This document shows, one piece after another, positions 46,760-59,217 of a stretch of DNA of 64,000 nucleotides. Each line of letters opens with the position of its first letter. Position 1 is the stretch's first letter. A program made the position numbers and the translations under genes. Origin of the DNA: Lineus longissimus (taxonomy: Eukaryota; Nemertea; Pilidiophora; Heteronemertea; Lineidae); contig NC_088321.1 in the NCBI RefSeq assembly GCF_910592395.1, forward strand, positions 11,286,001 to 11,350,000, given 5' to 3'. The notes beneath the pieces are model-generated. The model did no database searches. It had not been told where the DNA came from and was given only the letters and a program-made list of their open reading frames with translations.

Positions 46760-47377
46760 TGTACCCTTAGTAGCTGCACCTACAGTAGAAATATGAGCAT
46801 CTTAGCTCAAAGGATTTGGGAGCTAGACCAGCTTTAAGTTTTCAGAAAAATCCACCTAATGGACAAACTAAGAATCACACCGAACTCGACCTAGATTTTA
46901 GGATCATATACATACATATGAAAAATGAAAAGGATCCGTCAAAAACGCTAGAGCGCTGACAAGGGCACCAATTAGGAATCTGCAGTTTTCTGCCATTCGA
47001 CCTAGCTTTCCCTTAAAACAAGGCCAAATCAAAAACCCGTAGTTTATTTGATGTATACTTAATAGATGTACCTGTGATAAAACCTGGAGCACCCTAGCTC
47101 AAAGCATGAGTAACAAACAGCCATTTTTAGTTTTAAAAAAAAAACCTGCTGGTCAAATTAGGGGTCAAATTGCGCTTAAAATCAAACTTGGCCTATATGT
47201 AGATCTTGGGCCCATATGCACATATGGAAGATGAAAATGATCCGTCAAAAAATGAAGACAGTAGAGCGCTGGACAAGGCATAAAGTTTACAGACGGACGC
47301 ACGGACGCACGACAGACCACCACTAACCACACCAAGCACAGCATAAGCCCTATATGGTCTCGACCAAGCGGGCTAAA
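46760..47377 (+). repeat. Tandem-unit dispersed element, related architecture
   Basis: Two diverged units are offset by about 290 bases: TAGCTCAAAGGATT near 46804 and TAGCTCAAAGCATG near 47094, and GATCCGTCAAAAA near 46934 and 47240. After them come ACGGACGCACGGACGCACG and an end reading CGACCAAGCGGGCTAAAAT. The layout (diverged ~300-bp units, GACG/GACA run, GCTAAAA end) is that of the elements at 14880 and 54521, but the unit sequence differs. Confidence 0.6.
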
Positions 47378-49498
47378 ATTGTGGTTTTATTCTAATATGC
47401 TCCTTTACAGCGACCAAGGGCAGGATTATACAAGAATTGTGCATTTTTGGAAGAATGCGCCAATTTTCGTAAAGAGCTTCTATTGGGGAAGAAAAAATGG
47501 ACCATGTTAATAACGAAAAATGATATGTAACTCCGTAGTGTCATATAGAGAGGGCATCCGAGGGCTCTAGTATAATATGAAATTTTACTAACTCTCCGTA
47601 AGGATGTACTTAAGACCAACAAATAAGACCCTTTTATCTCTACACAATTTAAAATGATGAAGGATACTGGGGATTTTTTATCATTTGAAATTAAAAAAGT
47701 TCGTTCCGATCAGATAGTGGTCACGCGCATATCTTTGACAGGTTTTATGACCTCTTAATCAAAACACTTTCTTATAGAGCATACGAATGCTCGGGACAAT
47801 TTTTGATAGTTTTGGGAGTACAATCATGTATGCTTACATTCGGTCCGGTAAAAGAAACGCCTAGCAATAACTAACAGATATAAGCAACTGTCATGGAACG
47901 GGACCTAGAGTATAATACATGTTTACGCTCCCAATAGTCGACCTACATCGTCAGCAGTGCTAACATATTTCTGTCACTGCACCGTTAAACATGGCCATAC
48001 ATCCAGACACGAATGAGTGAAACAAGAGCGTCCCTTTGTCCCAGACTTCGCGTCAAAGGCACAGCGGATCACTCGCCGTGAAGCCACACTCCAGAGTGCC
48101 CGACTAGCTATATTTGGCTTAGCTCCCAAATAAACATATATATTCATTCAGTTTGCGCACAATGCTTGGTCCCGTGACTGCAACAGGCTCATGATTCTGT
48201 TTATAAATTGCCATTTAGGAGTTCAAATCATTTCCAATTCATTTACTATGAAAGTACGACTACTGGTCTTTGCAAGTTATGCTTTCCAGTCAATTTTAAA
48301 GTGCAGCAAGTCTGTTGAAATTTTTGTAGCACAGAATTAGACCATGAGCGTAAACTGTCTGAACTTGCCCATAACTGCTACAGGCTAGTGGTTATGTTAA
48401 AGTTGTCATCAGGTGACTTTTCCTATTCATAATACACAGCCTGTCCATCCTAGATCATGGTTACATGGGGGGTAATCGTTGTAAAATTAGGCCAAACGCA
48501 AAGACAGTTAACCCGGGTACCACTATGTTTACGATGCGAACAAGCCGTGTAAGTCATTATCAGCATTTTTTTCATTGAACATTTGCGGGTACAGCGTCAC
48601 AGGGAGCAGCATTGAACGGTAAACAGGTTCATATCATATTCAGACAACGGCTTGTTACGGCCATAAAGGAAACGATTCTTATCAACAAAACTACGGGCCG
48701 TATCGTCTGTTTCATGTTTTTTTGCATTACGCCCCCTGGTGCCAGACAAAGAATAATTTTGAAACGAAATTTGGTGTGAATTTGTAAACAAAGTTTTAAG
48801 TCCAGACCTCAAGCGGTTACGGGTACACACTACATTTATTATCCAATTGCTAATGCATTAAAAACTTGAATTGGTCAAGTTTAGCGCCCCATAGATTTTT
48901 CTCAGACGTGCCGATGAAAATCAATTTCCGGCAGATAATACAGCCCGGGTTAGATCTTTAAACCATAGACATTTTGTTGTGGGCTGACCGTGATAATTAC
49001 CAGGTTGGGGTCTGAAGTTTTTGGTGTCATTTTCGACCATTTGTGACCGGTGAATCGACTTTTCAGCCAACGGCCATTGGGACTACAAAACACTAATTTG
49101 GCCATTGGGACCACAAAACTTAGGCTCCTAAACTGAAACGTCGTCATCGTTTTCTTCTAATGGAAAGGAAATTCATGATTTTGATTTTTAAAAACACGTA
49201 TTCATAATGGAAAACACATCCATACTGGTGACTGACACCATGTATCAAACTTGACGTACCGGGGTAAAACATAATGGTCGCTCCCCCATTTCACTCGTTT
49301 CGTTTCGTTGCGCAAAGTCCAGTAGCCATAACTTAAAGAACAAGGTGGAATATCTCTTCAATATGTTTGTTCTTATCCGATTTCACTGGTAAACCTTTTT
49401 TTCTGAAAGTACTTGACGTTATGCTCCAGTGAAATTTTGATTTCCCCCCCCCCAGTTTTATGTGTACTAGTAGTTTGATAATATAATAACTAGAGTGG
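47378..49498. other. No gene recognised
   Basis: Contains the single CTCF-like core at 48731 and a small tandem duplication, GGCCATTGGGACxACAAAAC, at 49072 and 49100 (28-bp period). Confidence 0.45.
48731..48742 (-). promoter_or_regulatory. CTCF-like core, single site
   Basis: The minus strand reads TGGCACCAGGGGGCGTAA around this site: 11 of 12 core positions match, and the following G also fits. No tandem units surround it, so it could be an isolated site or a remnant of the element family. Confidence 0.3.
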
Positions 49499-49600
49499 AA
49501 GGCGACTGGGCAGCCGACGACTTGGTGATAATGCCCTTAAAGGACCTTTGGCATTATCAAATACAATATTACCCAGCTATCGGCTGCCCAGTCACCTCCT
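49499..49600. repeat. Foldback palindrome of about 100 bp
   Basis: GGCGACTGGGCAGCCGA near the left end is matched by TCGGCTGCCCAGTCACC at the right. An inner hairpin reads GATAATGCC...GGCATTATC with AAAGGACCTTT at the centre. It has no coding capacity and looks like a small MITE remnant. Confidence 0.7.
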
Positions 49601-52600
49601 ATTCCCTTGAACAAATAGCACAAAAAAAGGAAAAATTCAAAGCTGACAGAAATGTCGCCCTTTTCGACGTTGACGCCGACCGATGTGACCAGATGTAGCT
49701 CTCCACGCATCGACTCTTTCCACATTGAACAATGCATTAGTAAGGCGTTTCCTGGAGCCAGGAACTACCCCTTGACATCATAGTGCTGGTATCGACTTTC
49801 CGACGTCACGCTGATAGCGCTTGATGAACCCGCAGCTGCGACGATAAATGGAAATGACGTTTCGTCTTAATTGCGGGGTGACGTGAACTCTGATCTCGGC
49901 ATGCACTCACGTGGCGGGAAAGGTATTTCGCAACAGGACTTGCGCGTACTGAAGATAACGAATATCGCGCTTTTCTACTGTCTGGGAGCTGAAACTAAAC
50001 TAAAACCAATTTATGAAGCAAGGTCACTTTTTATACAATACTAAGATAAAGTTAATCTCTCTTCTCTTTAATCTCAATATACTATTTGACATCACCATGG
50101 AAACAACCATATTGCGCGGAATACATTTTAAAAGATGTAATTTCAAAACAGTCCAATGTACATGCAGATTTCAGATGTAACTGCAGATAACAGTGATGTG
50201 AACGGATGACTCTACGGTTACCAAGACTATATAAATCTTATAGAATTGCGTCCATTTTGTGAAGTGATGGTCATTCCATTAGCTCAAGTTAACTTGAGAT
50301 TGTGATACCTTCTCATCCGCGGACACGCCTGTTCGTGGCGGTGAGTACCCTTCTAATATGGAACGAAACCTTCCAGAGATGCAATCTGCAAATATCATGA
50401 AAATGTCTAGACGGCTCAAATACTGATTATTAGTGGCTTACACTAAATGGTCTCGACAATCTAAAATATGGGACCGCAAGGTTGCATGGGTGGATAAGTT
50501 GATCAACTTAGTTGGAGATTAGTCAATTTCTTCGGTTTATTATCCAGACAGCCTCAAACAACATGCTGAAATTAATTTGTTTGTTGATTTCAGTGCCGTA
50601 ACATAATTGGTTTCAATCAGATCATTCACAAATATACCTTTCCGAGTGCTCCGACTTTATTCTTTGGGGTACATTTGACCCGTCAGCTAAAAAAACATCC
50701 TGAAAACGTCAAATCCATTCCTTAAACAGTTGACAAAAAATATAAGAAAAAAACCAAAATATATTATTTTTGCTACATATAGGAATGGCTTCATACTTGT
50801 ATTGATTCAATAATGCTAATGGGTGCATTTGTTAACGCACGACCAGATTTCTGGAATACACCGACTCTTCCCGTTGTGTATTACACTCGAATGAGCAAAC
50901 CTATTAAAAGCCGTACGCATTTTTTATATGTATCGGAAAAAACATTTCAAACACGTCAGGCGATATAATATTTATATTAAACTGGGTTCGGTGATTTTTC
51001 AATAATTTTTATGGCATGATATATCATTGTTTTGCTGAACAGTTGCCGCCACGATGCGCGTCAATCACGCACCAGTGATGCGCCTATTTCCCTGTTTCGC
51101 GTATTTTACGTGCGACCAACGCGCGACCTACACGCCACTGACGAGTCAATGTCACGAGTTTAGGGTTGACAATTGTGATTTGGACTGTAATTTAAACGAA
51201 ACTTTTCACGAAACGCTTATAGAAATAGAGAGTTTTGAATGGCCCGTTAAAAACATAAGGTGGAATCAACTTTCAATTCGTAAATTTGAGTATAGTTTCG
51301 AGGACCCCAGACATGGAAAGTAGTACCCAACATTATTTGATATTCCGAAGTCTTTCAGTATTTAGCATTTACAAGTCGAGGTTGAGGGATTTAAAGAGAC
51401 GCCTAGACCGTAGACCACCAGTCCCGTTCTTCTACATTGCCATTTTTGATACATCCTGTACTTGCCGGAAATGCACCTATAAGCAACTATTATTATGTAT
51501 ACAGCAGCCAGACATTCAAATAAACACATCAATCGAGCAATATTCACTTATAGACCATCACCCATGAAATACATGTATTACGATATTTATAGATGAAAAG
51601 GCTATTCATATGCCGGTGTATAACTTTGACGGGGATAATTAATACAAGAATAGCCATCTATGTTAGGCTAACATCATGGCAAGGAAAATTGATTAGTTGC
51701 TTCTGGAGATTTAGGACATCAATGGAAGGCTACGTAGCCTCGGGATACTTAGAAATATATTGACTGAGGAAGAACAATATGGATTTTACCCTTCCTCGTA
51801 GCCACTGGATTGGTCAAACCAAATAGCAATAATATTGGTGCCGAGCTTGAATACGGGGACAAGTAAAAAATGATATTGAGCTTAATTTACTTCACTGTTT
51901 TCTAGGAAATGTTATACAACGATAGTAAGCTTACCGTTAGTAGGAAAACTCGCGGTCCCTTGTATATCTCGTAATACTTCTTTTAAAGGGGCAAATTAAG
52001 CCAGAACAAGACGATGGTCAAGAGGGAATGTAAAGAATATGATGATCATCGCAAAATACTCTCCATTTTCAGGGAGTATAGTTGCGCGAGATAATGCCCA
52101 ACAGACAATAACGATGATATAGAGTTTCTATTTAGAGGGCATTATCATGTATACAACAGTGCATTTTATAGCACACTCTTTGCCAACTAACGGATCTATA
52201 TCCCTGCTACCCTCCCAAACGAAACCATGTCAATATCGCCCGCAAGCGCTCCCTTAAATTTGAAAACACCTTTGCGACTGTCTTGGCATGATTTGTAATG
52301 TTCCGTTCCATCAATTCGATGATGCCACGATTAAATTGCTGGTCTCCATGTGACTATGGCCGGCTAGAAGATATGTTTGAATTTTTGTTGTGGTAAAATC
52401 ACTCTTCTCAGTCAAACAAGCGTGATCGAATAGGGCAAATATATCGTGAGATAGTAGATATTCCTCACGGCTAAATGGTAAGACGTAAGCTGTCTTCTAA
52501 ATGTAAAAAAGGCGGTTTGTTCCTTTGGTTTGGGAGAGGCAACATGCTGAATGGGACTGCCCTGAAAGGGTTGATTAGTCTGTGTCAAAGACAAAGACGG

Positions 52601-54139
52601 ACGATAACGGAAATGGAGCAAAAAGAAGTGGAAAAAGAAATGTAGTGTTCACCATTTATTGATGAACAATGAAATATTGGAATTTCTTTCCCCGCCAATT
52701 TATCGGTGGCCAAACACAGGCAACACATCTCAAAGACACGTCTTTGATTTATGAAAGTATTGGCTCTATCTACGCCTGACAAAGCTTTGTTAATAATTGA
52801 AACTAGGAACAAAGGAAATTGCACAAGGTATAACCACATATGATTGGCAAAATTGCTTGTTTACTTTGCGCCAGATGTAAATGAGGCATGTATAATTAAG
52901 AAGAATAAAGACGGTAGACAAGCTACGGTAGACAAGCTACGGTACTTGACTAAGATCCCCTAACGGCGAGTTGTCACCGATTCGGGCGACGACCCCCCCC
53001 CCCCCGATTCGGCTTTGCCAGAGATACCACGACGTTGCTAGATTAGGGGGATTCACCATAAAAGCTTGACCTAGCTAGCTGTGCAGACACGTCACCGAAC
53101 ATCCAATATGTTCGGCACTTTACATGTGGGATATATCTCGCTAAGTCCGACTACCGATTTTAATTTCTTCTGGTTTACACCAATAGACAGAGCGAATTGA
53201 GAAATCATCATTTTATTGAGCAAGGACATTTAGCTGATGTGCGCCTTTTTTCTAAAATCTATTTTGAAAATGACACGCCGCGGTCTATAGCGAGAGTGTA
53301 GTCGGCAACAAATCATCCTAATGTGCGCGGGAAGAAATTCAGAGGTGTGTTTATTTGTCGCTTGATCGAGGACATGACCGCGATCACCAGACTGCAGGGA
53401 TAGGTTAACTTTAACTGAATAATATTAAGGTCGCTTTTCTAAAAATACGCATATCGACAAGAATATTAAGTTGTCAAAGGCGAATCGGAAAGAGGATTAG
53501 GCATCGTATATAAAAGTTACTTAAAACCATAAGAGAAAAAGATTGTGTCATATGGGGAGAGGGCAGCGTATCTACCGAAATTCTCCTTTTTTTCTGACAT
53601 CCGACATTGCCAAAATATTAGCAAAACTTTGATGACAGACATCAGTCTTTTTCTCATCATTTGAGGGGTTCAGAAAGAGATGAAACCCTACACCCACACG
53701 GCATCAAGCAATTCTGAGATGACCCTTTACATGTGTATTAGAATGCAGGCGTTTGACACTCCTGGTTCATACGTAAAGAAGACACTATATACATGTGCAA
53801 ACCCTGGATCTTCAGGAGCCGACAAAGCAGCGATGCCATAAGAAAAATACACCAATGCGACAATATGCGAGCTATATATCTCGTCGTATTCGGAGTTTAC
53901 TAGGCCAAGATATATTGACCCTTAGTATTCACACCATCATCCATTACTTGTCGTGGACTTAATAAGGGGGCAGTTCAAGGAATTGATACCGATCCGGAAG
54001 TGTTGGCTGTTTCACCAAACAGTCCGGGGGTGGGGCTTGAACATAAAAGGTTGGCCGAAAGCTTGGGGTCCCCGAGGTTTTAGGCAAAACGACAACTCTA
54101 CCCGACAACGCCAGATGATTTAAGTGATTGGCTAGACAA
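49601..54139. other. No gene recognised
   Basis: Apart from the short tandem at 52911 and the C run at 52993, the sequence is unremarkable. Frames at 51054-51323 and 51286-51567 have no motif I know. Confidence 0.45.
52911..52945. repeat. Short tandem repeat, 14-bp unit, 2.5 copies
   Basis: ACGGTAGACAAGCT occurs twice exactly, followed by ACGGTAC. The perfect copies suggest recent slippage. Confidence 0.8.
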
Positions 54140-54290
54140 ACAATACTGACAGTGAGGTATCAATTTCTATTCTAAAGTCAAACTAAACATTTAACCAATG
54201 TGATTTTGAACGATTTTTTGCCTGTTTTTATATAGTTCGTACCAACCCAAGCGGTTATTGCTACGAAACCAAAGCCACTACGACCAAAAC
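54140..54290 (+). repeat. Dispersed repeat with GACAGTGAGGTATCAATT end
   Basis: Shares its end and general order with 45836-45992 in inverted orientation and finishes with ACCCAAGCGGTTATTGC. The hairpin seen intact at 9683-9712 is decayed here. Confidence 0.45.
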
Positions 54291-54904
54291 GGTACACAAT
54301 ATGTCGTAAACGATAATTAAAAGCAATAAATTATTGTTACCAAGGTGAATATTCACGGGGTTGTGGCATCACATCGACAACATGTACGGATGAATAGCCT
54401 TCCTTAGACTTCTAAGGTAAAACCGGGATCTTCAGCTAAAATCGATATCGATTTATGAGAAACAAAATGTAGGAAACGACCTAGGCATAGGAGGAGACGA
54501 CATAGGCACGTCCTTCCTATAACAAGAGGCCCAAGGGCCTGGCGCTCAGCTGAAATATATGAACATGGAAAGTACCCGATAGATCTCTTTCAACCTCAGT
54601 TTTGTCAATATATCAGGCAAACATACCAAAGTAAAAAGACTTTTAAATGGTGACAAATATGCCACTTATTAGTCAAATCTAAGTGCCTGAGCCAGGCTGA
54701 CCTTGAAAAGTAGGTCAAATAGAAAGCCCATGTGATATCATGTAAAGGAGACTTATTGTACACCAACCATAAAATTCATGTCACTCTGGATACAGCAAAG
54801 GCTTTAAAATAGAAAAAAAAAACCAAGCCGGCCGCCCACCAAATTATTCAAAAAAGTAAAGAAAATGTATTTACAAGTGAAAAAAGTAAAAATTAAAAAA
54901 AAAA

Positions 54905-54995
54905 AAAAATTGACCCGAAGTGGGATTGGAACCCACAACCTTCAGAGTCATATAAGAGCGGGAAATTCAAATCAAGCTTAAACAAGGTCAACACA
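54905..54995 (-). repeat. Dispersed tRNA-like repeat, copy 2 (nested)
   Basis: On the minus strand this matches 26552-26645, with a better B box (GTGGGTTCCAATCCCAC). It is followed on that strand by a long T run, the complement of the A run at about 54894-54910, as expected of a polymerase III terminator or an A-rich tail. It lies inside the larger element at 54521-55367 and was probably inserted into it. Confidence 0.6.
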
Positions 54996-55148
54996 GATTT
55001 TGGCTCAGTAACGCCAACTGGTAGTATCAATCAAAACTACTCTAAGTAGTTTCAAGACCTACATGCATGCGGTTCTTTTCAACTTTATTTCAAGCTTCTA
55101 TCTGCTTGAATAAAGCGCCAAAAAATTGTTTTGTGATTTAGGCTTTTT

Positions 55149-55160
55149 GCCCCCTGGTGG
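55149..55160 (-). promoter_or_regulatory. CTCF-like core in the second dispersed element copy
   Basis: CCACCAGGGGGC on the minus strand, within TTTGGCCACCAGGGGGC. It sits at the same place in the family consensus as the two cores near 15 kb. Confidence 0.4.
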
Positions 55161-55278
55161 CCAAACTGTTAATTCTGCCGGACCCACACTTGGTCTATTC
55201 AGGAGTCCTGAAGGGTCTAAATGGCTTATAGGGAAAATCTATCGCCTATCCGCCATAGTTTTGAAACGTGCCTGTTTA

Positions 55279-55309
<31 letters not shown>

Positions 55310-55570
55310 GACATTCATTCTACCATTTACTCATATGAATAGCTCAGCTTGTCAGCTGAGCTAAAAATAGCCGTGCTATTCGGTAAGCTTTAGGATTGCA
55401 GCAGCAAGAAACACTTATGAAAACATGTCCAAGTTAAACAGTAGGGTCGTATCTGAAAATGTTACCTGAAATCAAACCGAGCTCCGTAAAGGGCGGAACT
55501 TATGTAGAGAATACTATCACAACGTACTACACGATCGCCAGCACACGCTTGGGTACACAAAAAGTCGGTA

Positions 55571-55725
55571 TACGGTAAAAAAAGTACAGGTAAAAAATGT
55601 ACGGTAAAAAATGTATAGGAAAAAAGTACAGGAAAAATAGTACTGGAAAAAAGGTACAGGAAAAAAGGTACCAGGTAAAAAATATATAGGAAAAAATGGT
55701 ACTAGGTAAAAAAGGTACAGGAATT
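55571..55725. repeat. Minisatellite of about 11 units of 14-16 bp
   Basis: Units follow the pattern TACAGGAAAAAAGG with variants TACGGTAAAAAATG, TATAGGAAAAAAG and TACCAGGTAAAAAATA. Two unit types, GGTAAAA and GGAAAA, are interspersed, as expected from repeated slippage. It is strongly A-rich on the plus strand. Confidence 0.8.
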
Positions 55726-56299
55726 TTTTTTCTCTAAATCATATTTATTTCATACCTGTTATAGTGAGTGATATTGGAGTTATATATAGTTGGGGCAAAT
55801 GTCATCCCCGTATTATAATCCATGAATGATTTTCATTTTACAGCTTTAGGTGATATTTTGCGTACAGCTACTGTTTTACTACCCAGTAGCAGTAAGTTTG
55901 TTCAATGAGATTTACTTTTGGCGACCCTGTAACCGCGAAAAAACGTGAAAATAAAAGCATTTCGCGTCCGTAGAAGGCATGTTGAGAATGATGTTCAACT
56001 CTCGATTCGCGGACTTGATAAAATGCGGGACATCAGAAAGTGCCATCGTGTGCGTCACATTCCGTATGAGAATGTGGGTTCCTTTTGATGCACCTCTTTA
56101 AGGCAATAGACACATTTTTGTACCATCGACGAATGTACTGGATACTGTTTCAAAGTCCTTCGGGTGTGGTATTTAGATATCAATAATAGAGCGCTATCTG
56201 ATGCACATCGGGAAAACTGTTAGTGTTTGTTTCATAATGCTTGAATTCCCAGTGCATCATCCTACCTGACATAATCAAATAATCAGCTACAACGTTCAC

Positions 56300-57006
56300 C
56301 AGGGGCGTTCACAGGGAGGGAATTGTCGGTGTATGGTCTACGCCTCTGCCTTTATATCATTATTCGGTTTCTGTGATTTCGAAGTAAAGTACAGGCTGTT
56401 TAAATCTTATGTTATGTCATTGTACGGTAGCGCACTGTGGGACTATTCTCACCGATCTTTTATCAGATTTAACACCGCTTGGAGAAATTGCATTCGAAAG
56501 TTATTCAGGTTTCACTTCAGAACCCATCGTGTATTGCTGCCGTCTATTTGTAGAGACGAACAGTCCGATGTCCAGGTTTTTAAGAGATTTGTGAGATGTT
56601 TAAAAAGCTGTATGGACAGTGAAAGCAAGAGAATATCAATAAGTGTTGAACTGACTCTTCTGGGAGGAACGAGTGCGTCACGAAATCTGACGAACGTATG
56701 TGACTTTTTCGGGTGTACTATTGATAATTTACCTGACAAAGTGACATTCGAGGAAAGGGAGCCTAACGGACCAGTAATCAGGGACTTATTGAGAATGCGC
56801 GACCGCAGGGATTTTGCTATTCTACAAAGAGTAGAGGTAGAGCAGTTGATAAATGTATTATGCACAGAGTGACTCGTTTTTAACTGTAACTATACAATAA
56901 TCATGTTCTTGCTATAAAGCCTGTGACTTCACACATGCACATGTTCATGCACGCTATTAACTCATTGTTTATTGTACTTCGTACGAAATAAATAAATAAA
57001 TAAATA
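56300..57006 (+). mobile_element. 5'-truncated non-LTR retrotransposon, C-terminal part of reverse transcriptase ORF plus (AAAT)n tail
   Basis: The 179-codon frame at 56333-56872 has the C-terminal signature of CR1/jockey-group reverse transcriptases: VKYRLFKSYVMSLYGSALWD followed by an AWRNCIRKLFRF segment and RTHRVLLPSI. About 100 further residues show no strong motif. A 3' untranslated stretch runs to a short AAATA repeat at about 56988-57006. The catalytic palm (FADD) is absent because of truncation. I found no convincing target-site duplication. This family differs from the L2-like tails in its lack of the GCGC hairpin. Confidence 0.8.
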
Positions 57007-58809
57007 TAGAGTGACAGAAATCACCGACACGCTACACATATATGAAAATCAAAGCCCTGAAAATGGCAGACAAAAGAGACGACAAATGTCTTATAAATGT
57101 ATTTGCTCACGCAAGGACGACGCACCACAAATCAAGTGTCCTGTCCAACACCACAAACAAGATAGTCTTGATTACCACATAAACGCTCCCTGGTTTGATG
57201 GCAAAAACTCTTCAGGGGAACTATTGCCATTTTGATCTTTGTAACAACCGAAAATCGTGGATCGATACCCTAATTATAACTACAACACGTCTGGATATGT
57301 GAATGTGGTGTTTATTTCTAAATGTTGCACTATTTACTATGAATCACAAGTTGTATAGGGTGTGCTTGTAGAGCATACACTATATACAAAGCACTACAGT
57401 CATGCTGACTCTCTACTTAGTTTCTTAAATTACAGAGATGTGGGCCTACTACCTACGAAATAAAGAACAGGGGGATTTTAGTAATATTTAGCTTGGACCA
57501 TTGGGGGAGGCATAGCCAGGTTCATCACCTTAAAGTTGAACAAAATTGGAAATTAGATGGAGAAGAAGAAAAAACATGGTCATGGAAGACATGTTGGAAT
57601 TTTGTGACACCAGATTGAGGCTCAGTTCAATCAGGTCACAGGCCTACAAGCCTACAAAGGGTGTAACAAAAACTGTGGCCCAAATACAAAATGACCTAGC
57701 TACATCTTCACATTATTTTATTATTTTCGCTAGATAACATTGGGATAGCACAATTTAAAAATAGTTTCTAAATGTATACAATGTACTTTAAAACAAATTG
57801 TTGCTTTTATTTGAAGTCTGCTGTTTGTCATTTGAGATAAAACAAATGCACATGAACAAGTAGTACACGAAACCTGATAAGGTCTTAACTAAGAATCTTT
57901 TAAGAATCGTATATGGATTTCCGACCTGGGTACGTACGATACACAAAATACATCCAATTACTGTACACTCGCATTACATAGCAAAACTAAACTGGAGCAC
58001 AGCGAAACTATCTGTAATTTTCCACTGACGACTTGCAAAATTTGTTCAATCAAAATGGCGGCGCAGATTCATTTTTAAAAGTAGATTTCAAAGGACATAC
58101 GCGTATTAGTTACGACATGCGTATTAGACATAACCCACTTCACGTCTTATGCAACCAGGGGCGTTCAACATCCGTGAGTTTGAAGTGTATTGTGTCAACC
58201 TTTGTCTTTGAAAGCGACGAAACAATTGCATATGGTATCAATGCTTTGAACATAGGAGAGTAAGATGATACAGTGCATTGTATCTCAAATTTATACCTAT
58301 ATACACACACTGTAAAAAAATTTCTCGCCTAGTTATTTTTACGATTTCCGTAAAATATCGATGTTTATCTTGTCAAATAACGAAACATTCTTGGTTTTTC
58401 TCATAAAAAAAAGCGATTGTTTTGTATATTGAGATGGTTCGCTGAATGGGCGAATATCAAATGGTCGGAAAACTTAGGCGGTTGACAGTATTGTTCGGGT
58501 TAGGTGTGCTTGCGACATGACTATGTCGGGAGAGAGAAGTATCGGTGGATTCACAACCATACCTTGCTGTAGGTACCTGACGAAAACTGCTTCTCCTGTA
58601 CAAAAACATGCAACTTAAGGAGCAGACTACAACAAGCAATATTTCAGAGAGAAACATTTTAAATCGGCGGTTTGTACACAATTGTTTTGACATTGTATTC
58701 GATTTTCATAAAGATGTAAAAAAAACAAGCAGTCTGTATTGAGTGATTTCTACCGCAAGTAAAGCAAGTAAAATATATATCGTCCTTTGAAGCTAAAAAA
58801 AATGCTGTA
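57007..58809. other. No gene recognised; one weak exon-like frame
   Basis: The frame 58033-58261 ends at a consensus donor (GGAGA|GTAAGA) but has no clear acceptor, start or known family. I regard it as unproven. Confidence 0.35.
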
Positions 58810-58945
58810 GGAAGTGGGCGGCGGCGCAGTTGTGAAAGCTGAACTCCTAACCGAAGGTATTGGGTTCAAATCCCTTCCGAGACACTTAGTTTTGTCCGTT
58901 AGAGTTCATATTTACGATTGTTGCGTATGGGTTTGGGCAGGACCT
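58810..58945 (+). mobile_element. tRNA-like SINE head
   Basis: An A-box-like GGCGCAGTTGTGAAAG and a B box, GGGTTCAAATCC, near 58860 are spaced as in a tRNA promoter, and the B box is followed by a tRNA-like 3' arm (CTTCC). There is no acceptor-stem pairing for a functional tRNA. The body continues about 70 bases without a recognisable tail and may be truncated. Confidence 0.55.
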
Positions 58946-59036
58946 CGTGACACCACAGACCATTGTCCATCGTGTTTTTCATTGAAAAAAACCCTGTCGA
59001 TTTGCAATGTCTCCGAACCACCTTGAAATATGTTTA

Positions 59037-59215
59037 CAGTGGAACCTCTCTGTAAAGGATATCCTTGGGACTTACAATTGCTATCCTTAATAGAGAGGTG
59101 TCCCGATTAGAGAGTTCAAATTGAATAGAAACTGCTATTTTTGCGACCAAAACGAGTGCCCTTAATAAAGAGGTTGTCCTTAATAGAGTGGTGTCCGCTG
59201 AGGAAGATTCCACAG
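59037..59215 (-). mobile_element. Pogo/Tc1-type MITE, copy 3 (179 bp, TA duplication)
   Basis: The same family in reverse orientation, more diverged than copies 1 and 2. TA flanks lie at 59035-59036 and 59216-59217, with ends CAGTGGAACCTCTC and AGATTCCACAG. Blocks such as CCTTAATAGAGAGGTGTCC are retained. It is separated by about 90 bases from the SINE head at 58810-58945. Confidence 0.8.
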
Positions 59216-59217
59216 TA

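Larger units (their letters stand above)
54521..55367 (+). repeat. Tandem-unit dispersed element, copy 2
   Basis: Starts CAAGAGGCCCAAGGGCC and GCTCAGCTGA, and ends GTCAGCTGAGCTAAAAA after a (CAGA)n run (about 55281-55306). It shares with 14880-15531 the block TGACCTTGAAAA...TAGGTCAAAT, the ACCATAAA block and GCCCCCTGGTGGCCAAA, followed by a GAAACGTGCC block. Inverted CTCAGCTGA near both ends may be degenerate terminal repeats. A tRNA-like repeat (54905-54995) is nested inside. Confidence 0.7.

Noticed and set aside
58033-58263. 76-codon frame ending at a consensus splice donor
   Set aside because: No acceptor or credible start, and a nearby AAAATGGCGGCG start is closed by a stop after seven codons.
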